DNA of 64,000 nt from Asterias amurensis (GCF_032118995.1 NC_092650.1:15436501-15500500), one strand, 5' to 3'. Counted from the stretch's first letter, positions 29,831 to 42,104 are shown. The notes: generated by a model not told the origin, from the sequence alone. Numbers and translations are program-made.

Positions 29831-31061
29831 AGCACACTCGAACTTGCTCTAGGCTGTTCGACTAGTTGTGAACTACCGCCCACAAATACTATGCGTGATT
29901 GGCTAGATTATTTTTGATTCAACCAAAGTAAAACAGGGGTGTTTGCATTTTATCATAGATTGGACAGTAGATGCCCACCTTTTCAAAATTATAAAGGAAG
30001 GGTTGTGACAGTCTCCTCAGTCGCTTGGGGTTGCGGCACATACGAAGCTGCACGTACAACAAGTCACGAATGCATTGCTTAAAGGCTAAGTCAACACAAA
30101 ATCAATTTGGTCAATAACCCCACTATTCAAGGACTATTTCAACAAAGGAGAGGGGTAAACATGGAGGAAGAAAAAAGCCATGTAACTAACTCAACGAAAG
30201 ATCCGTCTAAATGACGCAATGGGATGTAGTTCAATAAGATATGAACGTGCAACGGTGCTTCGAACGTGTAAAACGAATGATCACTAGTTGAACCATTGAA
30301 CCAATGGAGGTAGGATGGTTGAACAGTAAATAATCTTGTTGCAGTGAATAATAACTTGGAGTTGATATTTAGGCCAATATTGACCAGCGGACATTTGGAG
30401 GAGGCTACATAGCATTCTCAAGTCCGTCTGACCATTAGAACGATTGGTCTGACGAAGACCGGGGTAAAGTATTTTGTGGTCAGAGAAAAATGACATTTCA
30501 TTTTCAACCAGCCTGTTCACCGCTCTGCTCATCATAGTACGGACAGTGAGAAGCACATTTCAAGACATCTCTCTATATGAAAAGAACAGTTTTTTCGAGG
30601 TTAAGTTTTCTTCACTGAAGCTGAACGTCTTTAGCAAGACTGGCGTTATTATGGTAATTATTAGACCAAGGAACTGGGACCGTGTATTCCTTGTCATTAC
30701 AGGTCGTACTGACGACCGATAAAAACAAAATTTCGAAAAAGGAGTACATCGCCCCGGTTACATGGTCTAGGTATACTTTGGAGTTGTTCTTGTCATTCTC
30801 ACTAACTCATCCTAAAAAAGTAGCACGTCGGCTTCCCGTCATAATTTATTTCGGGATGTCGACATCCCCGAAAGTTTAATGTCGTCGAGCTGTAATATTT
30901 TAACTCGGGATGACGACATCCTAAAATTGAGATGTCATCTTGCTGTGGTAATTTAACTTGGGATGACAACATCCTAAAAGTATGATTGTTGAAATGATCT
31001 TGCGATCGTCTTTGAATTTTATGTTTGTTATTCGAGATGTTTCTTCATTTCCTTAAAACAG
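29831..31061. other. Upstream region of sulfotransferase A, start exon not settled
   Basis: Two candidate start exons could splice in phase 0 to 31062: ATG at 30161 (MEEEKSH then GTAACT at 30182) and ATG at 30651 followed at once by GTAATT. Neither donor is strong. Palindromic GGGATGTCGACATCCC-type repeats lie at 30850-30980. Confidence 0.35.
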
Positions 31062-31619
31062 GATCGACTCGTCAAGAAATACATACTTCTAGTCTGCCTA
31101 TTCATATTCGGACTTGTGGCGTTTTCTCAATATCCGAATAGTTCAGTAAAATCATCAGCACCCTCAATATCGACACCTTGGCTTTCAAAACCAAACAGGA
31201 AATCACTCCAACTTGACAGAACGGCTCCCGATATCAAATGTACTCAAAAGACATGCACAGCTGATTCCCAAAACAAAGAATCGTTACCCACAGAATCGAC
31301 ACCTGACCATCTGGCATTCGTGAAAACCATACCCGATATTATTGGCGTTGATCAACAAGAAGCTATTCAAAATGCAAGCTACCCAAATAAACATTCGATG
31401 TTCGTGGAATCGAACACCTTGTGTGCACAAACAATTCAAGGTACAATTCCCACGTCAGCATTAAGAAAAGGATACGTTGTAAAGAACTACCCAGCCGCCC
31501 AAATCAACTCTGTAACCGGACTATATGAGAGGAGCCCGCCTCAACGACTTAACTCGACCATTACAAGAGAGAATATCAGTAGTAGTTTGATGGCCCAACT
31601 AAAGAAATACATTCCACAC
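31062..31619 (+). CDS. Sulfotransferase A exon 1 found (anchor and stem)
   Basis: 558 nt. Acceptor TTAAAACAG|GATCG, with no in-frame ATG before the upstream stop at 30990, so an earlier exon must supply the start. Encodes the membrane anchor and a low-complexity stem, ending ENISSSLMAQLKKYIPH. Donor CACAC|GTAAGA, phase 0. Confidence 0.8.
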
Positions 31620-34600
31620 GTAAGACTTTATTATGACAATTATATTTCTAAAGGTCAATTAGGCCCTGAAAAGCTGTGTTTATGTTTATCAACTCAAAAA
31701 GAGTGTGCTCTGATCGTCGTAAAAAGCGACAACATCAAAAAAAGTTTCGTTATCAAACTTTGACCCATTCCAGTTGTTCGGGCCATCGTTTATGAAATAC
31801 CTTTTTTGTATAGGGCCTATGCCCACACATTTGTAATAATTTTTACAGCGCAAGAAAATGCTTTGAGACTTTTATTTATTTAAACAAGTCTTAATGCAAG
31901 TCGCCAGTCACACAGGCCTGAAGGCCATATCAAGGTGTGGGCTTCAATCGACAATCTTTCCAGGGGCCGTCGCTCAAGGGAGAGGATGAAACAAGGGTAT
32001 ACGGATGTATGCATGGGTTCAGAAGCCTGGCCGATAGTAGACTATGTTCCAAGTCTTTGATCGTGGTTTTTAGTCGTCCTGATAGCAGCTACATTATTGG
32101 CTGAAACAGCGCCCGCTTGTAATAAAACTCCGTCATTTAGCCTACGATCGAGTTTAGCTAATTTGGGGCGTTTTTCGTGGCTGGGATGCAGAGGAATAAC
32201 CGCGATCTAAGACTTGAATAAAGTCTAGGCTGGTAGAGCAGAAAGCACTACCTCCCCAACTTTACGATTACGAAGCAATCATTGTTAAGTTTATCGCTTA
32301 AGGACACAAGTTAGTGTCACGACCGGGACTCGAACCCACACTCAGCTGATCAAACAACAGAGCTTGAATCCGGTGCCACGATCTTTCATGTGTACAATTT
32401 GTTGTTTTCATGTGTACAATTTGTTGTTTTTCTTGTAGATTTGGCGAACGTACACTCCCTTCACGGACACCTACAGAAACCCGTGCCGTGTCAGCCCAAC
32501 ATCGGTTTACTGTCTCCCATACTTCTATGTCTTGACAGGAGCTAAGAGCGGCTCAACTGACTTTTGGTATTCGCTTGAGTTGCATCCGATGATATACTCA
32601 ACGCCTAAAGAACCGCACTGGTGGACAAGAAAGACAAAACACGAAAGTTAGTTTAACGGTACCTTTAAGAATCCAATCATGGGCGTCAATCTGAAAAGAT
32701 GAGGGGGGGGGGACGTTAGTAATAACATTTACGGCGTGGGGTCCGGGCCCGCTTTAGGGCCCCAGGAAAGTTTTAGGTCGTTTGTGCTCTCTGGTGAAAT
32801 CTGGGAGTCTGAGGGTGATGTGCCCCCCTCTCGGATGTTACTGGAATGTAATGCCTATTTCAATATGATGCACCATTTTTTTGCTACATGGTTATCTGAC
32901 CCCTGAAAATTTGGCATTTTAGATACTCTGTGGTGCCAGAACAATTTTAAGCCTTCAAATTTGAGCAGTAAAATTTGGGCCATTAAAATAAAATGAAAAA
33001 GATGGGTATGTGTAGTTGTTTGCAATGTTGTACACGCAAGGTATGCCAAAGAAAACAATTTCAGAAACGTCTCAATTGAATATGGTATCAAAATGGAACA
33101 GAGTAAATAACAGCCTCGGGTGCGGGGGTGCGGAGATACCTGGGTAAAACATGACCAATATCGCTCGAACTAGCAATAGAGGCAGCAGAACGGCAATGGC
33201 AGACAGAGACAGCGCGCCATCACTGTAAAGTAAACATACAGAAACTACAAGAGTAGGGAGATGACACGCACGTATGTACATGCCCTTATAAGACACACTA
33301 GTTTGCATTTTAGATGCTCTGTGGTGCAATCTTGGGCCAATTTTGAGGGAGGACATTTGATATAGTGTCCCCCACCCTTCAACAAGTTGTGTCATTCTTT
33401 TCCGCAGGATTAATACCCATGGTGGGACACATGGTTTGGTCTTATAACCGAGTGCAATTCTTGAATTTCATGATAAAGGTGGTCAAAGACACGGGGAGCA
33501 TTTGATATTGTGTCCCTCACCCTCCAAAAGATGGGGGACATGTCCCACTGCCCCCCCCCCCCGATTGACGCCCATTAATATGAATACATTGTATTGTACT
33601 ATTTAACGCACAATTAACTTTACATGAACATGTGTGGTTTATCACCTGTCTTTTCAAACCCCCCTTTTTTATAGTTGCTAGATACGACCGCTTCTACAAA
33701 AAATTTGAGCAATGTGTTCGAACAGACACTGATCCAAACATTCATAACTACATAACGGGTGAGTTTACCGATTATTATCAATGTGCTTTAAAAGGCAGTG
33801 GACACTATTGGTAATTACTTAAAATAATTATCGTCATAAAACCTTTCTTGATTACGAGTAATGGGGAGAAGTTGATATTATAAAACAGTGTGAGAAACAG
33901 TTCCCTCCGAAGTGACGTAGTTTTCGAGAAAGAAGTAATTTTCCACGAATTTGGTTTCGAGACCTCAAGTTTAGAACTTTAGGTCTCGAAATCAAGCATC
34001 AGAAAGCAAACAACTTCGTGTGACAAGGGTGTTTTTTTCTTTCATTAATATCTCGCAATTTCGACGACCGATTGAGCTCAAATTTCCACAGGTTTGTTAT
34101 TTTATGCATAATGTTGAGATACACCAAGTATGAAGACTGGTCTTCGACAATTACCAATAGTGTCCGTTGTCTTTAAAATTCGCTGCTGCAATCTGCTTAC
34201 TAAACACAGATTAGCCAAACTCCCATATATAATGCCCCAAAAGGCACTGGACACCAACGCGGGTTTATATGAAATTGGACCTAGATGAGGGTCACAAATA
34301 ACTACACTTTTTTACATTTCACTGTTTATTTTATTTTTTTTTTTTTTAAATGCATAGCAGTTTTTTTTTAAAGTGTCTCTGGAAATATAAAATCATGCTA
34401 TTTTTCTTTATAAAGTATTGTTTGAGGCACAAAGTTAGAACGTGGTGAACTTACAACAAAACTATTTACCTTTTCTGTGTTTATTCATTTTTGTTAGCAA
34501 ACAAATTTGCCAAATTGCGTACTCATACTCATACCATGCATATAAAAAAAATACGCGCCTTTTTATTAACAACTATGTACTTCACTATTGGGAAAGCTGA

Positions 34601-37600
34601 CCCAAATAAATGTTAATTGTGGTTCGAATTGACAACGGCGCACCCAGAATTATTGGCTCGAACCAATTTATTGGGTGGGGTCCAGGAGGGCCGGCCTCTG
34701 GTGGAGTCCAGGAGCGAAGCCCCGGTGGGGGTCCAGGGGGCAAAGCTCTGAGCCTTCTGGCGTTTTGGGGTGAAAATCAAGCCTCTTTACTCAGCTTTTT
34801 CGTTCCATCCAAAAAGTACTATTGCACGCTGGCAGCGTGCAATGGTACTTTTACAAAATTGTTGCTTTAAAATCCTGTTTCGATTGAAATTTTCGGACTA
34901 TTTTTATGTGAAGCAGTAAAATTTGAATATGAATAAAATGCAGATAAATGTGAACCTGTTTTAGGTGTGTTGTTAGTGTCGAAACCTTCATGCAATTAAC
35001 ATATTTCTGGGTTTTTTTTTCCATTTCATTTAACTGCTCACCTTCCGGAACTCACTGCACGAAAACAAATGACGTCACAATGCAAATCCATGGTGAACGC
35101 CGCCTCATTTTTTTTCTGCTTACCTGTGAAATACGCTTCCACCGTAGCAAATGTTTCTTTTACAGCAAGTACACAGATTTGCTTACCGTTTTAAGCATCA
35201 CTATGAAATTTTCTCATTCTAACTATTAGGTGATGGATCAACAAGCACGCTATGGGACAACCACCTGACGATCCAATGGTCGAAAATGAATCAGATGAAA
35301 CAATACATACCTTTCACACTATCTGACGTCATCGGAGCTTTAACACCAAACGCAAGAATCATATTCTTGCTACGGAACCCAATCAACAGGTTTAATAGTC
35401 GTATAGTTATTGTGACCCGCTCTGCACAAAAGGGACGATATTCTAATTACATTTAAAGAGGCGTTCAATATTGAGATCCTGAAAACATTTTCACAACAAT
35501 ATTTTGTCTTTCTCGGTTTATTAGCTTCTGTTGCATAAATAGTTCCATATTTTATTCACAGAAGTAACCTTTTAAATTTTTGTTTAGTTGAAAAAACAAA
35601 GGTTGTTTATATCAACTATAGGTAACTACCCTTAAATTTTGCTAAGTTTAAGGAGCTGTATCTCTGAAGGCACTTTCAATAAATTATAAAATATGAATAT
35701 GCAAATATCAGTCAGTATATCTCCAGAATGCAAAATGGCACAGGGTTCAAACTTTCAATAAATTATAAAATATGAATATGCAAATATCAGTCAGTATATC
35801 TCCAGAATGCAAAATGGCACAGAGTTCAAACTTTCAATAAATTATAAAATATGAATATGCAAATATCAGTCATCATATCTCCAGAATGCAAAATGGCACA
35901 GAGTTCAAACTTTCAATAAATTATAAAATATGAATATGCAAATATCAGTCAGTATATCTCCAGAATGCAAAATGGCACAGGGTTCAAACTTTCAATAAAT
36001 TATAAAATATGAATATGCAAATATCAGTCATCATATCTCCAGAATGCAAAATGGCACAGAGTTCAAACTTTCAATAAATTATAAAATATGAATATGCAAA
36101 TATCAGTCAGTATATCTCCAGAATGCAAAATGGCACAGGGTTCAAACTTTCAATAAATTATAAAATATGAATATGCAAATATCAGTCAGTATATCTCCAG
36201 AATGCAAAATGGCACAGAGTTCAAACTTTCAATAAATTATAAAATATGAATATGCAAATATCAGTCATCATATCTCCAGAATGCAAAATGGCACAGAGTT
36301 CAAACTTACACCAAAAGAAAGCTGATAATAAAACCAATTCAACTGTGTATGTACCTCAATTTACGTATTTTTGTTGAGCCGGTCACAATAATAATTTATT
36401 GTACTTTCTTTAGTTTTTATGTATTTTCTTGTGCAGCGCCAACATCTTCATGCCTGACGGAGCTTAGACTTGATGACAAGTCGCAGTAGCGCTGCATGTT
36501 ACAAACACACATTCTGCCGTTCATGCAAGTCACAGATTGATGTACTTTCATGATGCAACTGTCGTAGGTAGCGCGTGGCAAGACTCACATACAAACATAT
36601 ATACTGGGATCGAGGATGTGTGTACCGTCCCCGTGAATACACAGCTTAACAATTACCGACTTGATTTCAAGACTAGACGGACCTGAGCGCTATATTAAAT
36701 ATAAGAGGCTATTATTATTATTATAATCGTAATAACTACTAAACTTTTCTGTTATCTGCTTTAGGTTGTACTCTGATTATTGGTACATTTATGGCGGGAA
36801 ATCGCCTCAGGATTTTGATCTGAAAATTCGCGCTCATTTGAAGATTTTTCGAGAGTGTCTAAATACGGCAGATGACCGCACATGCGCATATCGACTCAAT
36901 AATGGAGGCGCAGGACACGTAAGTGGCAAGTGTTGAGTATTAATAGTTTGCTATTTCAATACTTTGAAAGCATAACTCCCATAATGGGTGTATGTGGCTT
37001 TGTTGAGGTGTTTGTTTAATGTTTTGGTCGAGGGTTTTCTTTTGTTTTGGGTCTTTTCTCTGTTCAGCCTGTTTCACTTTTCTTTTTATAATACAGAGTG
37101 CTTTAGTCGGTTTATATATCATCTACGTCAGAGACTGGTTACGGCGTTTTCCAACTGATCAGGTGTTGTTTCTTCGGAGTGATGACTGGTTCGAGGGTCA
37201 GAAACCAGACATTCTGCTTAAGACTTATCACTTTTTAGATATTGGTAAGCTGTGACAATTTTTTTAATTTATTTATTTTGTTGCCCATCGAGGGCCTTTG
37301 TGAAAGTATGGCTTGGTGTTGGGATTCGGCCAATATGGAAAGCGCACATTATAGTTTGAAATGACTACAGAGCCTAAGCCCGAAGCCAAGGCCTAGCTTA
37401 GCTTTCGAAAGGGGCCTTTACTCATAGTGACTGATCTTGCCAAATCGTTTCTAAATTTGTGTCTTTTAAACCTTCCGTTTGAACCAGGTGCCCCAAAGAG
37501 TGTCACTTATCCCCCTTTGTACCTTATAAACATGTCAGGTCTAGGTGCTTGACCATCCTACTCGTGAACGATACTGGTATACCCTTGCCAACAAATGGAA

Positions 37601-37893
37601 TACATAGAAAATACAACTCATTATCTGAGCTGCTGCTAAGACCTTTGATTTATGCATACACGTTGCTTATTTCTAATGATTCAGATGTCACTAAGGAGCA
37701 AATGAAAGACATCCTCACCGTTGACACCGGGAAGATTAAGATTGGAGGAGAGACCGTCTTGAGATCCAGTGGCAAGAAGAAGAGACACCCAATGATGGCT
37801 TCTACTAAGAAATTACTGCAGGAGTTGTATGCTCCTTATAACAAAGAATTGGTTGAACTGACTGGACATGATGGGTTTCTGTGGGAAGATTAG
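31062..37893 (+). CDS. Carbohydrate sulfotransferase 15-like gene A, 7 coding exons
   Basis: Predicted PAPS-dependent Golgi sulfotransferase of the CHST15 (GalNAc4S-6ST) family. Exons: 31062-31619, 32439-32646, 33675-33758, 35230-35389, 36765-36918, 37097-37244, 37685-37893. They sum to 1521 nt, 506 aa plus stop, without the missing initiator exon. The N-terminus is DRLVKKYILLVCLFIFGLVA, a type II signal anchor after basic residues (31080-31124), followed by a Ser/Pro/Thr-rich stem. The 5'-phosphosulfate loop is TGAKSGST (32535-32558). KEPHWWTRK follows, a family hallmark. The 3'-phosphate site is RNPINRLYSDY, spanning exons 4-5. The C-terminal half has YVRDWLRRFP and ends LWED. Human CHST15 is about 561 aa. 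The loop lacks the usual Pro (PKSGTT), so activity could differ. Sugar acceptor is unknown. Exon phases 0,1,1,2,0,1 equal gene B. Confidence 0.9.
31890..32385 (-). repeat. SINE in sulfotransferase A intron 1, interrupted
   Basis: ATGCAAGTCGCCAGTCACAC to the head CGGGACTCGAACCCACACTC. About 190 bp of unrelated sequence (about 32035-32220) interrupts it between GCCGATAG and CTAGGCTGGTAGAGC. Confidence 0.7.
32439..32646 (+). CDS. Sulfotransferase A exon 2 (5'-PSB loop)
   Basis: 208 nt: IWRTYTPFTDTYRNPCR, LPYFYVLTGAKSGSTDFWYS, TPKEPHWWTRK. Acceptor TTCTTGTAG|ATTTG, donor GAAA|GTTAGT, phase 1. Confidence 0.9.
32700..33600. other. Intron of sulfotransferase A, C/G tracts
   Basis: No gene seen. 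Contains G runs near 32702 and C runs near 33549, and repeats of CATTTGATATAGTGTCCC type (33353 and 33500). Confidence 0.4.
33675..33758 (+). CDS. Sulfotransferase A exon 3
   Basis: 84 nt, the same length as gene B exon 4. Reads ARYDRFYKKFEQCVRTDTDP then NIHNYIT. Acceptor TTTTATAG|TTGCT, donor ACGG|GTGAGT. Confidence 0.85.
33791..34177. mobile_element. TTAA-type MITE copy
   Basis: GGCAGTGGACACTATTGGTA to TTACCAATAGTGTCCGTTGT, flanked by TTTAAAA and TTTAAAA. Confidence 0.9.
34178..35229. other. Intron of sulfotransferase A, no gene seen
   Basis: AT-rich, with short GGTCCAGGGGG-like repeats at 34678-34740. No coding signature. Confidence 0.4.
35230..35389 (+). CDS. Sulfotransferase A exon 4 (3'-PSB start)
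   Basis: 160 nt: GDGSTSTLWDNHLTIQWSKM, PFTLSDVIGALTPNAR, IIFLLRNPINR. Acceptor ACTATTAG|GTGAT, donor AACAG|GTTTAA, phase 2. Confidence 0.9.
35672..36303. repeat. 79-bp tandem repeat, 8 units
   Basis: Unit begins ACTTTCAATAAATTATAAAA, with starts every 79 bp from 35672 to 36225. Units differ mainly at CAGTATAT/CATCATAT and CAGGG/CAGAG, in a mixed order. In intron 4 of sulfotransferase A. Confidence 0.95.
36765..36918 (+). CDS. Sulfotransferase A exon 5
   Basis: 154 nt: LYSDYWYIYGGKSPQDFDLK, FRECLNTADDRTCAYRL. The S of RLYSDY is the conserved 3'-phosphate-binding serine position. Acceptor CTTTAG|GTTG, donor GACAC|GTAAGT. Confidence 0.9.
37097..37244 (+). CDS. Sulfotransferase A exon 6
   Basis: 148 nt: SALVGLYIIYVRDWLRRFPT, DQVLFLRSDDWFEGQ. 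Acceptor AATACAG|AGTGC, donor ATTG|GTAAGC, phase 1. Confidence 0.9.
37685..37893 (+). CDS. Sulfotransferase A exon 7 (stop codon)
   Basis: 209 nt with stop. Reads KKLLQELYAPYNKELVELTG then HDGFLWED. Acceptor GATTCAG|ATGTC. The stop is followed within 20 bases by a MITE. Confidence 0.9.
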
Positions 37894-37913
37894 AAAGTAA
37901 AACAACTTAATAT

Positions 37914-38181
37914 GGTAGTGGACACTATTGGTAACTACTTGAAATAATCATTATGATAAAACCTGATTTGGTAACGAGTAATAAGGAGAGGTTGATAGTA
38001 TAAAACGCTGTTCGTGGAAAATTCGTGGAAAAATACTTCTTTCTCGAAAACTACGCCACTTCAGAGGGAGCCGTTTCTCACAATGTTTTATACTATCAAC
38101 CTCTCCCCATTGGTCATTAACAAGTAAGGTTTTATGCTAATTATTATTTGGAGTAATTACCAATAGTGTCCACTGCCTTTA
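37914..38181. mobile_element. TTAA-type MITE with internal deletion
   Basis: GGTAGTGGACACTATTGGTA to CCAATAGTGTCCACTGCCTT. About 268 bp where full copies are about 380; the central palindrome part is lost. Confidence 0.85.
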
Positions 38182-38287
38182 AGCTTCAATTTGATAATAA
38201 TGTGATTTAACTTTTGACTTTATGCTTTAGGATATTAGACTTAAATGAAAAAACGTGTACAAATGCTATGCCGGGGTTTTAGGCGGA

Positions 38288-38293
38288 AATAAA
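38288..38293 (+). promoter_or_regulatory. Candidate polyadenylation signal for sulfotransferase A
   Basis: AATAAA 395 bases after the stop, beyond the MITE. A second AATAAA lies near 38469. Confidence 0.35.
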
Positions 38294-38639
38294 GAATAAT
38301 AATAATCACTAGACATTGGTGTTTGTGAAAGCTGTTGTTTTTTGCGCGTTGTTTTGTTTCGATTAAGTGCTTTAAAGATTTGAATTTGGTCTGGTTTCAA
38401 GATTGTTGATCGTTGACGGGCCCTTTTATCACTTAAGTGTCTTATCACAAACATGTCTTCATTTTGATAATAAATATACAGGACATTTTAAACCAGAAAT
38501 AAAGGCCAATACAGGGGCGATGGTAATCCTTGTTTATAATTGGAAATCAATTGAAACTCGGGTCCCACTTCCGGTTGACCCGGATGTAAAGGTAACGGTC
38601 ACAGTTACCTAAGGCTAATCTCCAATGCCCAATGAGTTT

Positions 38640-39042
38640 TAAACTGAAACAAAAAATAAAAATCGGCTGTGTACTTCTTGAGATATGGTTCGTACATAAG
38701 CAAGTGAAGAACTGAATTGTATTTTAACGTGCCGTACGTGTAACGTAACGTGACGTAACGTAACGTACGTAACGTAGCGTAACTGAACAATTACCATTTC
38801 ATACGGCGCTGTTCCATCAAGATCATAGCGCACTATAGAAAGCAATCAACGTGGAAAAGGATGAGTTTTTAGCATTTTAATTAATGCAGGTAGAGTAGCC
38901 TATAACAGATTCCCTTAGGGCAGTCAAGGAGATTGTTCCATATTACTGGCCCAGCTGTAGCTCTTTGAACTAGAACTTTGTTTGCACGGGAAACATTCAC
39001 TAGCGAGTACGGACCGAAGAAATCGGTGAAGAGTGTAATGTA
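38640..39042. other. Intergenic, no gene; ACGTAACGT-rich stretch
   Basis: Positions 38728-38782 repeat CGTAACGT motifs. Nothing else recognised. Confidence 0.4.
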
Positions 39043-39465
39043 CGGTGGCCCACAACTGTCACGGCAAAACAAAAAGCGCCACGGAAAAACAAAAAGCGCC
39101 ACGGCAAAACAAAAAGCGCCACGGCAAAACGAAAAGCGCCACGGCAAAACGAAAAGAGCCACGGCAAAACGAAAAGCGCCACGGCAAACGAAAAGAGCCA
39201 CGGCAAAACGAAAAGCATGCGGGTTAAAGGTCGAATTATTATAAAGGGTCAGCACGCGCAGTGTGCAGTTGATCTTGAGGCCCACGTGGCGCTTTTCGTT
39301 TTGCCGTGGCTCTTTTCGTTTTGCCGTGGCGCTTTTCGTTTTGCCGTGGCTCTTTTCGTTTTGCCGTGGCGCTTTTCGTTTTGCCGTGGCGCTTTTTGTT
39401 TTGCCGTGGCGCTTTTTGTTTTGCCGTGGCGCTTTTTGTTTTGCCGTGACAGTTGTGGGCCACCG
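39043..39465. mobile_element. Fold-back element with TA flanks
   Basis: Termini CGGTGGCCCACAACTGTCAC and its inverse, with TA on each side (39041 and 39466). Each arm is made of 20-bp tandem units of GCCACGGCAAAACGAAAAGC type. The loop is about 75 bp. Confidence 0.9.
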
Positions 39466-40002
39466 TAGTAATGTGACAGTAAAGTGGAAATATATCAAGG
39501 AGTAGTTTTATTGAAACATTTAAATACAAGAAGGGCAACTTTAAAATGGGTTCATTCTCAATACCGGTAGCCAATGAAGTTCTCTAAGTGACGGGGTAAT
39601 TAGGAATACACAGAAATTTTTGAGTAAATAAAAGAGTAAATAAACCAATTCAAAACACGATGCGGCTTCAAACAAGGGATGAGTGAGGGGATGATCAACT
39701 GGTATAAGTTTGTGGTCTTTTAGATGTTTGCTCAGAGGTGCCCGGACGCCTAATTATCTATCGTTGGGCACTGAAGCCAGATCGGCATAAAGTAAACGCC
39801 ACCACAATAATGACTAGACGTAGAAAAAAATCAAATTACTCTCAACTGAATTCGATATTCTTTTAGTTTTCAAAGCAGTTATTCAGCCTATTAAATAAAA
39901 ATTAAGATCTTACCAAGCTCAGTTAGCAATTTATAAATCATTAAAAAAACGTCATCATGATGTCATTTCACAATTTACAAGAACTTGCCAATATCTAACA
40001 TT

Positions 40003-40726
40003 TCGTCACCGTTTTCACGAAGGGACAATTTGTCCCCTGCAGCCCAAAATGTATGTTTGGAGAAAATCGCGTTTGAAGTTAAGCTAATTTTGAAATCACT
40101 GGTTCGTAGACTTTTCGATGTTAAATCTTTGAAATTTTTACATATCAGGAAAGTAGAGATCCTAAATCAGACAAATCTGTTTCCAATTTTGTTTATAATG
40201 GTTTAATTAATGAGTTATTATTCAATTAACAAAAGTGCCTCTTCGTGAAAACTGTACAAAATGTGGTCTGTGTGCAGCGAGTCGTGTTGCTGTTCGTGAA
40301 AACGCAGAAGCCGGATCTCCTACTTTTTTGCTGTGAAAGGGGACATTTCCACGCGTTAGAGCAATACACAAAGTGCCTGTTCGTGAAAACGAAAAAACAA
40401 GTTGTGGCCATTTGTGCCCGTTTGGGGCGCGCGCGCGTAAAACAATGTAGGTCACAGGTATAAACCGGAGCACTCGTTTTTGGCGCTGTGCCAGCCGTGT
40501 CTTTAACGCACAGAAAGGAAACTGTCTGTTCGTGAAAAAGCAAATCAAGGATCTTGAGGTTTTTGTCCTTCACCATCTTAGCATATCTAAGAACCTAGAC
40601 GACTTTTAGGTCTATAAATTAGAGAATTGTTAGATACCGTTAAACTAATTCGAAACCACAAAAAAAAATCAAAATGAGTTTTTATTGATTTTTTACAAAA
40701 TTGTCCCTTCGTGAAAACGGTGACGA
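40003..40726. mobile_element. TIR element, 724 bp, with internal TTCGTGAAAAC repeats
   Basis: Ends TCGTCACCGTTTTCACGAAG and CTTCGTGAAAACGGTGACGA, continuing inward through GGGACAATTTTGT-like sequence. The motif TTCGTGAAAAC recurs at about 40242, 40293, 40379 and 40528. No transposase. Confidence 0.85.
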
Positions 40727-40889
40727 TTTATTAAACAACCTGCCAAGTTTCATCATTACTTCTGGAGTTATACAACCTCAAAATGTGCACGTCACGTGAC
40801 CCCCCCCCCCCCCCCGATGCCGTCATTGATCTGAAACTTCACACATTATGTAAAAGAAAAACAGAAAGGCCTTCAGTTCACGGTCTATC

Positions 40890-41480
40890 AAAGGCCCATG
40901 TCACACGATGCAATTTGCAGGCAACCAGTCCCAGGCAATCTGCAAGAAGAAAAGGTATTCATGCTTGAATTCTTGCATGTTTTTCTAAGGAATCGTAAGA
41001 CATTGTTTGAAAATCAACTCATGTGCTACCAAAGTGGTCCTGTAGCATGCACTGCAGTTGGTAGCCTCCAAGTTGCCTGTAAAAGTTGCCTCGTGTGACA
41101 TAGATTTGATTCAAGTCCCGTTCTCGACTCGTGCGAGGATGGGACTTGACGGGTCGTTTCTTATTTCTGCACGGCACAGGTGAGCGGGGAGTTTTCTTTA
41201 AAATGCTAGGCGATGGGACTGAAAAAAAGAAGGGTTCTCACGGGATTGGGACTTGAGTCAAGTCTACATGTGACAAGGCACATGAGGCAACTTTTACGGG
41301 CAACTTGGAGGCAACCAACTGAAGTACATGCAAAAGGAACCCTTTTGGTACAAACGATGTCTTATCTTTTATGATCTAAAGAAAAGAATTGTGAATGCGT
41401 TATCTCCTTGCAGATTTGCAGATTGCCTGGAACTGCCTCGGGATTGTGACTTGAGTCAAGTCTACGTGTGACAAGGCCCC
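40890..41480. repeat. Inverted-repeat element with GGCAACCAGT motifs
   Basis: GCCCATGTCACACGATGCAA at 40892 is echoed by TGTGACAAGGC ends near 41470, and inner ATGCACTGCAGTTGGTAGCC (41048) is inverted near 41300. Contains a GACTTGATTCAAGTCCC-type insert at 41104-41270. Confidence 0.6.
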
Positions 41481-41837
41481 TAAGAACAAAACAAATAAAA
41501 GTTTACAATATGTAATTAAAGCACAGATGGTTAGGCCTTGCATTGCCCATCGATCACAACTCAGTGTGTTTATGTCGTCATTCTATTAAACCAAGTGTAA
41601 ACATTTTCCAAAATATCAATGTGACTTGTTTGTTTTATTCTCCGTAAACTCATATGTTCCACGTTGTTAAAGCAATAACGTTAGCAACAGCTGGCCTGAC
41701 AGCCCAAAGCTGTAACGGGTAAACATGTATATGCTTGCGATTTTGGTTTTAACAGCTGTAAGTAGTATGCAGCAGGAACGCAGACCGCAGTTTTGGGGAG
41801 CAACTGGGTTGCTCCAAAATTGGGTGTTCCGAGCAGT

Positions 41838-41936
41838 ATTAATATCTCGCAACTTCGAAGACCAATTGATCTGAGTTCAAATTTTCACAGGTTTGTTATT
41901 TTGTGCATTTTGAGAAGACTGGTCTTTGACAATGGA
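41838..41936. mobile_element. TTAA-type MITE fragment
   Basis: AATATCTCGCAACTTCGAAG through GACTGGTCTTTGACAATGGA, interrupted on both sides. Confidence 0.65.
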
Positions 41937-42104
41937 CCCTTCCCATGAAATATGCTAATTACATTCACGCATGCGTACATACCCTGTTGGTTGGCAAACG
42001 CCATAGAGTTGTGCACTAAGCAGACGCGCAATAGCGTCTGCGTCACGCACCCATTAGCCGTGTACAAAACCGTGCGCTCTCTAGTTCTTATATATAACTC
42101 TATA

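Noticed and set aside
38881..39574. ORFs on both strands rich in KAPRQNKKR or ALFVLPW
   Set aside because: Translation of the fold-back element's tandem units in sense and antisense.
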